Assembly: GCA_022763185.1 (NCBI GenBank)
Contig: JALEGL010000005.1
Coordinates: forward strand, 1-64,000
From: a bacterium
Lineage (GTDB): Bacteria > Bdellovibrionota_G > JALEGL01
DNA length: 64,000 bases
Direction: 5' to 3'
Numbering within the stretch: the first letter of the stretch is position 1; each line of letters starts with the position of its first letter. Below are positions 53,237-62,017 of this stretch, in pieces. Position numbers and translations under genes: made by a program. The notes beneath the pieces were generated by a model that saw only the letters and a program-made list of their open reading frames with translations, was not told the DNA's origin and ran no database searches.

Positions 53237-53893
53237 TTACTCTGTCTCGGTAAGCTTACAAGAAAAAACCTCTTCAAAAGCACTTTTTGCTCGCTCAAAA
53301 GACGTTTTAAAATCCAAGTCCGCTCCAGTTTCTTTGGCCAAGGAGGTCATTTGTACACCATCCAAACCACAAGGCAACATCACATCAAAATGACCTAAGT
53401 CCGGATTAATGTTCAAGGAAAAACCATGCATGCTCACCATCTTACGCACATGAATCCCCACAGAACCCAATTTTTTTTGCTCATTGAGCCAAGCTCCGGG
53501 AAAGCCATCTTTTCTTTGCGCTTTAACGCCATATTGCTGACACACATGAAGCATGACTTTTTCTAAAGCACACACAAACTGTTTTACACCCATGGAAAAG
53601 TCTTTCATATTGACTATGGGGTACATAACCAACTGTCCAGGGCCATGGTAGGTGATTTTTCCGCCACGGTTAATTTGGGCCAACTCAAAGCCACGTTTTT
53701 CTAACCATGAAAAGCTATGTTTTAAATTTTCACCCTTTTCTGCTCGGCCAAAAGTAATACAGGGCTGGTGTTCAACCATTAAAATTCTTCCTGGACTGCC
53801 CTGATGGAGAAGGCCATCCCTGATTTGATTCTGTAGATCTAGAATTTCATTATAGCTTTTGTTTTGAATAATTTGATAGGTGTACGTTTGCAT
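53237..53893 (-). CDS. lipB: Octanoyltransferase LipB
   Basis: Transfers octanoyl from octanoyl-ACP to lipoyl domains. Motif RGGKITYHGPGQL at 76-88, catalytic Cys175 in LPCGLDG, and Lys187 in SLAKETG, all matched. 218 residues. Start chosen at ATG 53893 (Met-Gln-Thr-Tyr-Thr-Tyr), since a TTG at 53917 adds eight unconserved residues. Lies 39 bases downstream in coordinates from hisS and divergent from the Spy-like gene. Confidence 0.94.
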   Translation of the reverse strand: MQTYTYQIIQNKSYNEILDLQNQIRDGLLHQGSPGRILMVEHQPCITFGRAEKGENLKHSFSWLEKRGFELAQINRGGKITYHGPGQLVMYPIVNMKDFSMGVKQFVCALEKVMLHVCQQYGVKAQRKDGFPGAWLNEQKKLGSVGIHVRKMVSMHGFSLNINPDLGHFDVMLPCGLDGVQMTSLAKETGADLDFKTSFERAKSAFEEVFSCKLTETE

Positions 53894-53924
53894 AACTTTA
53901 GCGCCTAGACATAACAAAACTTGA

Positions 53925-53950
53925 CTATTTTGGCTATTGCCACAAAATAG
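53925..53950. promoter_or_regulatory. Inverted repeat before the Spy-like gene, possible operator
   Basis: An 8-base inverted repeat (CTATTTTG at 53925-53932, CAAAATAG at 53943-53950) with a 10-base spacer ends five bases before the ATG of the Cys/His-rich protein and overlaps a TTGACT (53921-53926) that could be its -35. This layout suits a dimeric regulator or simply a 5' hairpin. Confidence 0.35.
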
Positions 53951-53955
53951 TAAGT

Positions 53956-54558
53956 ATGAAAAAATTATATTTATTACTTATTATACTAGGACTGGCTTTT
54001 AACTTTAATAGCATTGCTTTGGCAGATCACCATATGCCTGCTGCATGTGATTGCAACACTCAGGATGCAAGTGCTAAACCTTGCGAGGGGAAAACCTGTG
54101 ATGCTAAAAACAAAAAAGACTGTAAAGGCTGCAAAGGCAAATACAAAAGACATCATTGGGCCAAGAAAAAAATGGACCATACCCAGTTTTATTTGAGTCA
54201 TGCAAAAGAGCTAGAGCTAGATAAAAAACAAATTAAAACCTTGAAAAAACATCAAGCTGCTTATGAAAAAAAACAAGATCAACTGCATAAGCAATGGCAA
54301 GAGCTACATGAAGATTTTGCACAAAAAATCCATGATAAAAGCTTAACTGAAGCACAAATCAAAGAACACGCACAAAAAGTAGGCGCTTTAAAAGCAGAAA
54401 AAGTTGAACACAATTTAATGCACCAACACACTTCATCAAAAGTACTGACCGAAGCTCAAAACAAAAAAGTGTGGGAAATGCTAAAAAGCAAAACCCCAGA
54501 AAAAAAACATAAAAAATCTGGCAAAAAAAAGCGTAAGAAAAATAAAAAAAAGAAGTAA
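53956..54558 (+). CDS. Periplasmic Cys/His/Lys-rich protein, Spy/CpxP-like
   Basis: Protein of 200 residues with a signal peptide to about ALAD (residue 24). A metal-binding-like segment (about 25-60) has HHM, CDC and further Cys spaced C-x5-6-C and C-x-x-C. Residues about 70-175 form an all-alpha Spy/CpxP-like chaperone domain (ELELDKKQIKTLKKHQAAYEKK, LTEAQ, then VLTEAQNKKVWEML), and the last 20 residues are almost all Lys. Spy-family proteins respond to envelope or metal stress. The gene has its own strong terminator and an upstream inverted repeat, so it is an independent unit. Confidence 0.7.
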   Translation: MKKLYLLLIILGLAFNFNSIALADHHMPAACDCNTQDASAKPCEGKTCDAKNKKDCKGCKGKYKRHHWAKKKMDHTQFYLSHAKELELDKKQIKTLKKHQAAYEKKQDQLHKQWQELHEDFAQKIHDKSLTEAQIKEHAQKVGALKAEKVEHNLMHQHTSSKVLTEAQNKKVWEMLKSKTPEKKHKKSGKKKRKKNKKKK

Positions 54559-54578
54559 CGTCACTGAATATTTCTCTT

Positions 54579-54616
54579 AAAAAGCCTGGCATGTGAGGAC
54601 ATGCCAGGCTTTTTTA
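54579..54616 (+). terminator. Strong rho-independent terminator
   Basis: Perfect 16-base stem (54579-54594 with 54599-54614, including A/T flanks; core GCCTGGCATGT) and GAGG loop, followed by a T-run on the plus strand. It ends the Spy-like gene 20 bases after its stop. The matching A-run on the other side means it could work on both strands. Confidence 0.93.
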
Positions 54617-54667
54617 TTATTGTAAATCTTATTGATTGCCGCTTAGCATTATGCTAGCAATAGACGC

Positions 54668-56086
54668 ATGTGGAAGTGGGTACAAAAAACAATTTTCTTT
54701 TTAATTATTCCTTTTCTTACAGCTTCTGCCAATGAGCTTTCACCGCAATGGGAAAGTTTTGATCCATACAGAATTCAATATGATACTAAAACTATTTTTG
54801 CTTCGGTAAAACTTTCTGATGGCAAAGAACAACTCATTTTTCTTCAAGTTAAGGATGAGACCGACACCTTATTTTGGGGCTTGGCTAAAAGAACTGAAAA
54901 CAACTATAGCCCTATAGACTCTAATAGGACGTATGGTTTAACACCGTTTGAATTAATGCAAATTAGAGAGTCGGTGAGATATGATAGAATCATGTTTGAT
55001 TTAATCGTGGGGCGCAACCTTTCCCATCTGCATGAAGTTAAACTTGATGAGGTCTACAAAAACCAAGCACTTTTTCTTTCTGGTGTGGAAAACTTTTTAC
55101 TGTCTTACTGGTATCAGCAAATTGAATATCATATTCAACACACCTTGCATGATCGCTATCCAAACTTAATTGAAAAAATTCAATTGGGCTTCAGTTTTGA
55201 AGAACGCCCAATCAATGCCTATAAAATAGCTTGTCCTGACAATTTATCAGACATCAATCTTATTTGGCTATCCTTAGAGCATGCTAGAGAAAAGTCAACG
55301 GTACACGCCAACCTCTATGCTATGCATTATTTTTTGCAGCAATTAAAAGCCCATCCTAAACATTATTGTAACACTGCTATTTGGTTTATACCGATTTTAA
55401 ACCCTGATGGCTTTGTTTATGCTAACACTTACAATGAAATGTGGAGAAAAAACAGACGCCCAGTATCGAATTCCTGGCAAAACGGAGAAAAAATTGAAAG
55501 TTTTGGTGTTGACATTGCTCGCAATTTTTATGACCCCATGTGTCCACAAGACTTTAGACTTAAAGGTGACCAAAGCTTTCCAGATGATGATAAGAGGTTT
55601 TATAAGGGAAAAGCTACTTTTTCAGACGATCCTGAATCCAATATATACAGAGGCACCCGCAACAGTGAAGCTGAAACGCGTGCATTAATCAGCTTGGTTG
55701 ATGGCAACCATTCAAAAATCTCTTTTGATAATATTGTCACCCTACACTCTGCATACAAAGATGGAGGTATTTTTCATATTGATGATCAAGAACCCAGAAC
55801 TTTGGCTGAATATATGAGTTATGCTCTTAATTCTTCCGGCTATAAAGGTTACGGCAGCTATAATCTATCTGAAATATACAATGATGATATTCCAGGAATT
55901 CCTGAACTATACATGCATAATAGAGGTATTCCCATGTTGACGATTGAGCTTAGATTAAACCAAACCCCTTTGTGTTATAACCCATTTGATCCGCCTTTAG
56001 AGCAGTATATAGAAGATCAACATACTATTAAACATGCCTTGTTTGCTAATATTCATTATTGGCAAAACTCTATCAACTCTAAATAG
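54668..56086 (+). CDS. Zinc carboxypeptidase, M14 family, exported
   Basis: Metallocarboxypeptidase of 472 residues with a signal peptide to about TASAN (residue 21). Zinc ligands His205 and Glu208 (LEHARE), His360 (LHSAYKDGG) and catalytic Glu428 (MLTIELR), with NPDGF at about 245, RKNRRP at about 260 and ARNF, all in the classical places. About 170 extra N-terminal residues precede the domain. Likely trims peptides in the periplasm or outside; M14 enzymes also process peptidoglycan or host proteins in some predators. Follows the terminator, so it has its own promoter. Confidence 0.9.
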   Translation: MWKWVQKTIFFLIIPFLTASANELSPQWESFDPYRIQYDTKTIFASVKLSDGKEQLIFLQVKDETDTLFWGLAKRTENNYSPIDSNRTYGLTPFELMQIRESVRYDRIMFDLIVGRNLSHLHEVKLDEVYKNQALFLSGVENFLLSYWYQQIEYHIQHTLHDRYPNLIEKIQLGFSFEERPINAYKIACPDNLSDINLIWLSLEHAREKSTVHANLYAMHYFLQQLKAHPKHYCNTAIWFIPILNPDGFVYANTYNEMWRKNRRPVSNSWQNGEKIESFGVDIARNFYDPMCPQDFRLKGDQSFPDDDKRFYKGKATFSDDPESNIYRGTRNSEAETRALISLVDGNHSKISFDNIVTLHSAYKDGGIFHIDDQEPRTLAEYMSYALNSSGYKGYGSYNLSEIYNDDIPGIPELYMHNRGIPMLTIELRLNQTPLCYNPFDPPLEQYIEDQHTIKHALFANIHYWQNSINSK

Positions 56087-56260
56087 TTGCACTATATTCA
56101 AAACTCTTGCACCACCTAAAACTCTACAAGCTCACTGCTCTACTTTTTTTGATTAAACTCCCATAAAGCCGGCTTGTTAACTAAAGTTACCTTTATTCCT
56201 CTAACACTCCCTACAGGTGTTACGTTGTTTTATCTGTGCATAACACGGTATAATTATATC

Positions 56261-57013
56261 ATGCACTCCCATAAAAATAGAGGTTTTACACTCATTGAAC
56301 TCATGATTGCTGTTGCAATTCTTGGTATATTAGCTGCTGTTGCCGGCTCAGCATTTTACAGCCATCTTTTAAAATCAAAATCTGCCCAAGGTCCTGTGAT
56401 TATTAGAAGTTATTATGATGCAGAGGTCGTTTTTGCTTCAAAGAATAGTATCTTGGTTAGAGATTCAAACTACGGTGATGTGGCTTGCAAGCCTGTTCCA
56501 ACATTCATGAGTGTATGTACAAAAGGTCTTTTAGACAACAATCAAATTGTTGATTACCCTCCTACTAAAAAGCGAAGGTATGCAATTTATTTCAAAGATA
56601 AAAACTATTTTACCTACAATCCATCTAACAACACTTGCACCTTTGATGATTATGTCGGACACCCTCAATATTTAGGGTTTTCATACGGGGAAAGTCTTCG
56701 ACAAAACGGTGATGAATCCTATGTCATTATGCCCACACCAAGTTATTTTCTGGTAAGGGCGCGCAAAGATATTTCTCTAGCCAATGAATACGGCGTTCAC
56801 ATTAATGATACATTGATGATTACAGCTGCAGCCGATCTAGATGGAGACTTTAATGACGGACGCTTATACTGTAGACAAGGCGGTGAAGTTTCTCCTTCAC
56901 AAGTTTATTTTGCTGAGCCTCGTGTGAGCATTTATGCAAGAGGAATGTACAAGGATAGTAATGGAGATATTCAAGGCTCAGCTGCATTAATCAAAAAAAA
57001 TGAACTTGAATAA
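56261..57013 (+). CDS. Type IV pilin-like prepilin
   Basis: Protein of 250 residues starting at the ATG at 56261. Class III signal: basic leader MHSHKNRG, then Phe1, Thr2, Leu3, Ile4 and Glu5 of the mature protein, followed by a hydrophobic helix (MIAVAILGILAAVAG). The prepilin peptidase would cut between Gly8 and Phe9. The C-terminal globular domain (about 210 residues) has four Cys. An upstream ATG at 56174 would add 29 residues and break the leader, so is rejected. It lacks neighbours for pilus assembly and may be a minor pilin or pseudopilin. Confidence 0.9.
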   Translation: MHSHKNRGFTLIELMIAVAILGILAAVAGSAFYSHLLKSKSAQGPVIIRSYYDAEVVFASKNSILVRDSNYGDVACKPVPTFMSVCTKGLLDNNQIVDYPPTKKRRYAIYFKDKNYFTYNPSNNTCTFDDYVGHPQYLGFSYGESLRQNGDESYVIMPTPSYFLVRARKDISLANEYGVHINDTLMITAAADLDGDFNDGRLYCRQGGEVSPSQVYFAEPRVSIYARGMYKDSNGDIQGSAALIKKNELE

Positions 57014-57116
57014 TCCCGACAAGCATTTCTCTAAGAAAAAACCATCTTAATATCTGGAGAGCTGTGACTTACAATCACCCTTAAAAAAAGAATTGACCCG
57101 AACTCTAAGCTTACCT

Positions 57117-57144
57117 AAAAATAATGTATTGCGTTATTATTTTT
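57117..57144 (+). terminator. A/T-only hairpin after the prepilin gene
   Basis: Nine-base arms (AAAAATAAT at 57117-57125, matched at 57136-57144) with a 10-base loop and a T-run. Weak because the stem holds no G or C pair, but it is in the spacer where a terminator would be expected. Confidence 0.3.
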
Positions 57145-57266
57145 GCCGTTTTTAAAAACCAAGATTCTAAGATATTAATAATAAAGTATTTTTTTAAAAA
57201 AACAGTATTTGATTTTTCAACTCTTTTTTGTTTTAATGTTTCACATGGGGAGTTAAAGGAGCGAAT

Positions 57267-57458
57267 ATGAGCAAAAAAGTAGATAGTATAGAAAACGTTG
57301 ATATCGAAAAACTAAAGGCAGAAAATTTACAATTGGATGATGCGGAAATTTATGAAAGTCCCACCCAACGCCAAAAAAACAAGCGTAACCCTTTCATTAA
57401 AGACCCTGCTGCCTACGCGGCTTACAGGAACCGTAGAATAAAAAACCGTTTAATCTAA
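57267..57458 (+). CDS. Small basic protein of 63 residues
   Basis: Frame with one of the best ribosome sites in the window (AAAGGAG, six bases before the ATG). N-terminal 30 residues are acidic (ENVDIEKLKAENLQLDDAE) and the C-terminal 30 are basic (RQKNKRNPF, YRNRRIKNRLI). Probably a soluble cytoplasmic protein, perhaps nucleic-acid binding. Family unknown. A stem-loop 33 bases after the stop may end its transcript. Confidence 0.65.
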   Translation: MSKKVDSIENVDIEKLKAENLQLDDAEIYESPTQRQKNKRNPFIKDPAAYAAYRNRRIKNRLI

Positions 57459-57490
57459 AACCCACCAGAAAAACAATCAACAATTTGAAC

Positions 57491-57521
57491 AAAGCCTAAA
57501 CCTTAGAAAAGTTTAGGCTTT
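57491..57521. terminator. Bidirectional stem-loop between convergent genes
   Basis: Eleven-base arms (AAAGCCTAAAC at 57491-57501, matched at 57511-57521) with a 9-base loop, lying between the small basic protein gene and the convergent argS stop. A short T-run follows on each strand. Placement fits a shared terminator. Confidence 0.65.
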
Positions 57522-57526
57522 GCTGC

Positions 57527-59233
57527 TTACATTTTTTCAACGCGTGGAACACCTAAAAGTTTCAAGCTTGACTCTAAAACAATGGTTAAGCTCTTAACCA
57601 GACACAATCTAAAATACTTCTGGTGTTCTGGGGCATCCAGCACCCTACATTTTGCATAAAAACGATTAAACTGCTTAACCAATTCCAAGGCATAATGCGA
57701 CAAATAAAAAGGTTCTTTTTCTTTAAGGGTTTTACCTAATATTTGAGGATAATCATTGAGACTTTGCAGCAAACTTCGTTCTTCAACCGTTTCAATAGAG
57801 TCAATCTTTATTTTATCTGACCACTGGCCCTCATACTTTTCTAAAACTGACTTTGCTCTAACCAAGCCATACTGTAAATAAGGACCGGTTTCACCTTCAA
57901 AATTTAAAATCTCATCCCAGGTAAACTTCACATCTCTTGCCAGTTTAGCATTAAGGTCTGCAAATAAAACTGCACCCAGACCAACAGCATTGGCTATGGC
58001 TTGCTTATTATTCAGTGTCGCATTTTTTTCTTCAATGATACTCAAAGCTCTATCCTTGGCTTGCGCTATAACTTCTTTGAGTAAAACAATATTGCCTTTG
58101 CGCGTGGACATTTTTTCATGACCAAAATCAACATGGCCATAAGCAACATGATGACAGCGATCAACAAAATCACATCCTAATAGCTCTAATACTTTGAACA
58201 GTTGTTGAAAGTGTAGTTTTTGGGGGTTACCCACAACATACAGCATTTCATCAAAATGAAACTGTTGATAACGATACTGGGCCGCTGCCAAATCCCGGGT
58301 CATATACAAAGAACTTTCATCTTTTTTCTGTATAACACTGACTCCCAGTTTATAGTCTTTTAAATCAACAATCTTTGCATCTTGACTATCTTTTAATAGA
58401 TTTTTTTGTTTAAGATCAACAATAAGCTCATCAAGCATATCAACATAAAAACTCTCACCCCAAACATGATCAAACTCAACACCTAACTCTTGATAAATAG
58501 TGTTGAGTTCTTTTAAGGATATATCTTTAAACCATTGCCACAATTCTTTGGCAGTTTCATCATTTTGCTCCAACTTGGCAAACCACTCTCTGGCTTGATC
58601 GGCTAAACTTGGATCTTTTTTTTCTTCTTCATGAAACTTAACATAAAGTTTGTACAAGGTGTCGATAGGGTGCTTTTCTAAGTCTTCAGCATTCCCCCAT
58701 AATCTAAAAGCCAACATCACCTTACCAAATTGTGTCCCCCAGTCTCCTAAGTGATTGATACGAATCACATTCCAGCCTTGATGTTTAAAAACTCTTGCCA
58801 AACATGCACCAATGTTGGTTGTTCTTAAATGACCAATGGATAATGGCTTAGCTATATTCGGGCTTGAAAATTCCAAGACCACTGTCGGTGGGGCATCCAA
58901 ACTTTTTTTAGCAAACAAATCTCCTTCATTGATGATTGTTTGCAATAGTTCCTGTCCCAGTAAGATTTGATTTTGCTTAAAGTTGAGGTAGGGTCCAAGA
59001 GCATTAACACTGTCTATATAACTACTTAAGTTGTGCTTTTTTAGTTTTTCACAGAACTCTTGCGCAATCAGATTGGGAGCTTTTTTAAGCGTTTTTGCCC
59101 AAGCAAAGCACGGCAAGGACAAATGACCATGCTCTGGGTTTTGTGGTTTTTCTAATAGTTCTTCAAGAACATCTTGATCCAACTGTAAATACTGTATAAG
59201 CGTTTCTTGAACAATTGTTTTAAACTTGCACAT
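57527..59233 (-). CDS. argS: Arginyl-tRNA synthetase
   Basis: Class I synthetase of 568 residues. N-terminal ArgS additional domain, then SPNIAKPLSIGHLRTT containing the HIGH-type motif, INHLGDWGTQFG, the KMSTRKGN form of KMSKS, and the DALR anticodon-binding domain at the end. Full length. Upstream spacer to the NlpC-like gene is 95 bases; no tRNA is found there. Confidence 0.97.
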   Translation of the reverse strand: MCKFKTIVQETLIQYLQLDQDVLEELLEKPQNPEHGHLSLPCFAWAKTLKKAPNLIAQEFCEKLKKHNLSSYIDSVNALGPYLNFKQNQILLGQELLQTIINEGDLFAKKSLDAPPTVVLEFSSPNIAKPLSIGHLRTTNIGACLARVFKHQGWNVIRINHLGDWGTQFGKVMLAFRLWGNAEDLEKHPIDTLYKLYVKFHEEEKKDPSLADQAREWFAKLEQNDETAKELWQWFKDISLKELNTIYQELGVEFDHVWGESFYVDMLDELIVDLKQKNLLKDSQDAKIVDLKDYKLGVSVIQKKDESSLYMTRDLAAAQYRYQQFHFDEMLYVVGNPQKLHFQQLFKVLELLGCDFVDRCHHVAYGHVDFGHEKMSTRKGNIVLLKEVIAQAKDRALSIIEEKNATLNNKQAIANAVGLGAVLFADLNAKLARDVKFTWDEILNFEGETGPYLQYGLVRAKSVLEKYEGQWSDKIKIDSIETVEERSLLQSLNDYPQILGKTLKEKEPFYLSHYALELVKQFNRFYAKCRVLDAPEHQKYFRLCLVKSLTIVLESSLKLLGVPRVEKM

Positions 59234-59328
59234 AAGAATATCTGCTTAAACACTTTTACCCTTGATCATGTCAAGTAAGTATTTTTTAACTTTTAGTTTT
59301 TTTTATTCGTGATAATCTTATAGAAAGT

Positions 59329-60033
59329 ATGGGTTTTGATATCTTGAGTACGAACAACAACTTTAAAAGTCACTTTTTAAAAAAACGTCTTGTTTTATCC
59401 TTATCCTTTTTTTTGTTTTTTTCTATCAGCGCCTGCCATAAAACATTAAAAAAAAACAACATGTTATGGGACAGTCACTCTAATGCAACCAAGCGCAGAA
59501 GATTGGTTGCCGATGCCTACCAACTGAAGAGAGCTCGATCCTATCAATTTGAAGATGCTCACTTTTCATATGATTGTAGCGGTTACATTGCCAGCATTTT
59601 ACACCGCAATGGCTTGCTCACTAAAAAGTATGCTAGAACCCAAAAAGTCAAAGGCAATGGTGTCTCTATTCTTTATCAATTCATTGAAAAAAATGGTTCT
59701 ATTTTAGATAAAGACCAGTTTCCAAAAATGGGGGATATTGTTTTTTTCTCTAATACTTACGACCGCAATCGTGATGGGAAAAACAATGATGTTTTAAGTC
59801 ACATTGGAATTATAGAAAATGTCAGCAATGATGGCCAAATCACTTTTTTACATCACAGCAGTGGCAAAGTGCGTAAATCCTATTTAAACAATGGCTTTGC
59901 CAATCAACACAAAGATAAAAATAAAACGCTGTTAAACAGTTTTTTAAGACGTAGACGTTCCAGCGACCCCAGTAATACCAAGTATTTAGCAGCACAATTG
60001 GTGCATTCTTATGGTTCTTTAATTTTAAAATAA
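59329..60033 (+). CDS. NlpC/P60-type lipoprotein, probable peptidoglycan hydrolase
   Basis: Protein of 234 residues with a lipobox SISAC (Cys36) and an NlpC/P60-like papain fold: nucleophile Cys83 in YDCSGY, catalytic His158 in LSHIGII, third residue near His175/176 in FLHH. The MGDIVFF strand before it is typical. The N-terminal 18 residues (STNNNFKSHFLKK) extend before the hydrophobic signal; a later start is possible. Likely outer-membrane anchored amidase or endopeptidase for cell-wall turnover. Confidence 0.82.
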   Translation: MGFDILSTNNNFKSHFLKKRLVLSLSFFLFFSISACHKTLKKNNMLWDSHSNATKRRRLVADAYQLKRARSYQFEDAHFSYDCSGYIASILHRNGLLTKKYARTQKVKGNGVSILYQFIEKNGSILDKDQFPKMGDIVFFSNTYDRNRDGKNNDVLSHIGIIENVSNDGQITFLHHSSGKVRKSYLNNGFANQHKDKNKTLLNSFLRRRRSSDPSNTKYLAAQLVHSYGSLILK

Positions 60034-60076
60034 ACTGTGCTAGTCTTGACTCAAAGCTCGTTATCTCGTAGACATC

Positions 60077-61150
60077 ATGGCAATGAAACAAGATTTTTCC
60101 TCAAGCCCTACCAGCAATGTCATATCATTAATGCAAGAAAAGAGTTATGAGCATATCAGTTTTTTCTACGATAAAGACTCTGGTGCCAAAGCGATTATCG
60201 CCATTCATAACACAACTTTAGGACCTGCTTTAGGAGGTTTACGTTTTTACCCTTATCAAGATGAATCTAGCGCTTTAAAAGATGTTTTACGCTTATCTAA
60301 AGCCATGTCTTATAAAGCTGCTATTGCTGGTTTGTCTCTTGGCGGTGGAAAATCCGTACTCATTGGTAACCCAGAAACTGACAAAAATGAGGCCGTCTTA
60401 AAAGCTTTTGGCCGTTTTGTTGAGCGACTCAATGGCAAATACATTACCTCTGTAGATTCCGGCACCTCTGATGAGGACATGATTGCCGTAAAATCCGAAA
60501 CCAAACATGTTACTGGTGCCCCACCAGAGTTTGGTGGCTCAGGTGACCCATCACCGATGACTGCTTACGGTGTTTTTAGGGGCATCTTGGCCAGTGTTGA
60601 GTTTCAATTTGGCTCTTCCGACCTTTCTGGCAAGCGCATTGCCATGCAGGGACTTGGTCATGTTGGCTACCCTCTTGCCAAATTGTTGCATGAAGCAGGC
60701 GCAGAGCTTATTGTTACGGATATCAATGAAAAACGGATAGAACGTTGTAAACAAGAGTTCAATGCTAAAGCCGTTAGTTTAGAAGATATTCTTACGGTTG
60801 AATGTGATGTTTTAGCCCCTTGCGCATTGGGGGGTGTAATTACTGAAGCACTCGTTCCCCAACTCAATACACCCATCGTTGCTGGTGCTGCCAACAATCA
60901 GCTGCAGAGTCCCGCCATCTCAGAGCTCTTATTTGATAAAGGTATTATTTATGCACCTGATTTTGTCATCAATGCCGGAGGTTTAATCAATGTTGACCAA
61001 GAACGCCATGGTTATGATGAAACTGCGGCCAAAGCCAAAACCCATCAAATACATGACACTGTGTTGACGATTTTAAACCGCTCCAAGCAAGAGAACCAAG
61101 ACACAGCAAAAATTGCCATCACCATGGCCAAAGAACGAATTTATGGCTAG
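60077..61150 (+). CDS. ldh: Leucine/branched-chain amino acid dehydrogenase
   Basis: Glu/Leu/Phe/Val dehydrogenase of 357 residues. Substrate domain with GPALGGLRFYPY, catalytic Lys in SLGGGKSV and SVDSGT; Rossmann domain with GLGHVGYPLAKLL and APCALGGVIT. Length and motifs fit leucine dehydrogenase better than glutamate dehydrogenase. It oxidatively deaminates branched-chain amino acids, useful for growth on peptides. Single gene between unrelated neighbours, with a long imperfect inverted repeat after the stop. Confidence 0.88.
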   Translation: MAMKQDFSSSPTSNVISLMQEKSYEHISFFYDKDSGAKAIIAIHNTTLGPALGGLRFYPYQDESSALKDVLRLSKAMSYKAAIAGLSLGGGKSVLIGNPETDKNEAVLKAFGRFVERLNGKYITSVDSGTSDEDMIAVKSETKHVTGAPPEFGGSGDPSPMTAYGVFRGILASVEFQFGSSDLSGKRIAMQGLGHVGYPLAKLLHEAGAELIVTDINEKRIERCKQEFNAKAVSLEDILTVECDVLAPCALGGVITEALVPQLNTPIVAGAANNQLQSPAISELLFDKGIIYAPDFVINAGGLINVDQERHGYDETAAKAKTHQIHDTVLTILNRSKQENQDTAKIAITMAKERIYG

Positions 61151-61153
61151 TAT

Positions 61154-61194
61154 TTTGAATTTTAGTTCTTTTTTGAAAAGCTAAAAAATTCAAA
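61154..61194. repeat. Long imperfect A/T inverted repeat after ldh
   Basis: TTTGAATTTTAG at the left and its near-complement at the right, with a two-base bulge and an inner CTTTTTTGAAAAG element. It ends seven bases before the next ATG, so it could be both a weak terminator and a barrier to the ribosome site of the next gene. Confidence 0.35.
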
Positions 61195-61200
61195 TCCCAT

Positions 61201-61560
61201 ATGATCAAAGGTAACTTTACCATCTGTCACTTGAGTGGAAGCGACATCAATTATTCTGCGCTTAAATCACTTATTAAGTTACATGAAAAAAAACTTCACC
61301 TATCTCACTTTGCCTCTAATCCTAACAACACAAGATTATCGTTCAATGTTAATCATACATCAAATGACTTAGATAGCTTAGAAACGGCTCTTGATTTTAT
61401 TGCAAGCCATTTAAATAAAAAAAACTTTGGAATTGAGGAAATTTCTTTAATTCTCCACCTTGAATATGTGGATCAATGCAATTGGGAATACAGCTTAGAA
61501 CAGCTTAAAACCCTTACCAAACTTAACTTGTCTCTCGGCATAAGCTGCTTTGCAAGCTAG
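61201..61560 (+). CDS. Hypothetical protein, possibly DUF4279-like
   Basis: Soluble protein of 119 residues without signal peptide. The pattern of an N-terminal FTICHLSGSDIN strand, helix, a LETALDFIASHL helix, and final EQLKTLTKLNLSLGISCFA resembles DUF4279, a small alpha/beta family sometimes found as immunity-like or orphan genes. The match is by eye and weak. The stop is one base from the stop of the convergent HEAT gene, sharing the palindrome AAGCTAGCTT. Confidence 0.5.
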   Translation: MIKGNFTICHLSGSDINYSALKSLIKLHEKKLHLSHFASNPNNTRLSFNVNHTSNDLDSLETALDFIASHLNKKNFGIEEISLILHLEYVDQCNWEYSLEQLKTLTKLNLSLGISCFAS

Positions 61561-61561
61561 C

Positions 61562-62017
61562 TTATTTTTTTTCTTCTTTGAGTTGTTCTATGTAATCTCT
61601 ACGTTTTTCAAGAATATCCAGAGCAAGACGGGCTTGTTTTTGAGCTTCTGGATGGGTTTCTCTATTGAGCGCTTGTTGTAGAAGTGCCATGCTACTCATG
61701 GAACCCATACGACCCAATGCATACAAAGCCTCAGCTCTGACTTCATGCGACGCATGGTTCATGGCCTGATACTCTAACTCAACTTTAGCACGCATATCTC
61801 CCATTAAACCCAGTTGCCGAGCCGCATTTTTTTGCAACAAAACAAAAGGACTTTGTTTCAAAGTATTCAACCAAAACGAAAAGTGTTGATTATCATGATA
61901 AGTATCCGCTTGTAATGAAGACAATCCAAAACAAAACATAACTATTGCAAAGCAAGCTTTGCCTTTTAAACTTCTTAAGAAATATTTAATATGCTTGTTG
62001 AATGTATTTTTCATCAA
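61562..62017 (-). CDS. Exported HEAT-repeat protein
   Basis: Protein of 151 residues with a signal peptide (about to LQAD, residue 38). Mature part has HEAT-like helical repeats: QKNAARQLGLMGDMRAK, EVRAEALYALGRMGS and EAQKQARLALDIL. Probably a periplasmic scaffold. Its start overlaps the stop of the upstream hypothetical gene by 32 bases, so the two are co-expressed. Family not assigned. Confidence 0.65.
   Translation of the reverse strand: MMKNTFNKHIKYFLRSLKGKACFAIVMFCFGLSSLQADTYHDNQHFSFWLNTLKQSPFVLLQKNAARQLGLMGDMRAKVELEYQAMNHASHEVRAEALYALGRMGSMSSMALLQQALNRETHPEAQKQARLALDILEKRRDYIEQLKEEKK

Noticed and set aside
56174-56260. Upstream ATG for the prepilin gene
   Set aside because: It would put 29 residues before the basic leader and the Gly-Phe cleavage site, which is not compatible with a type IV prepilin.
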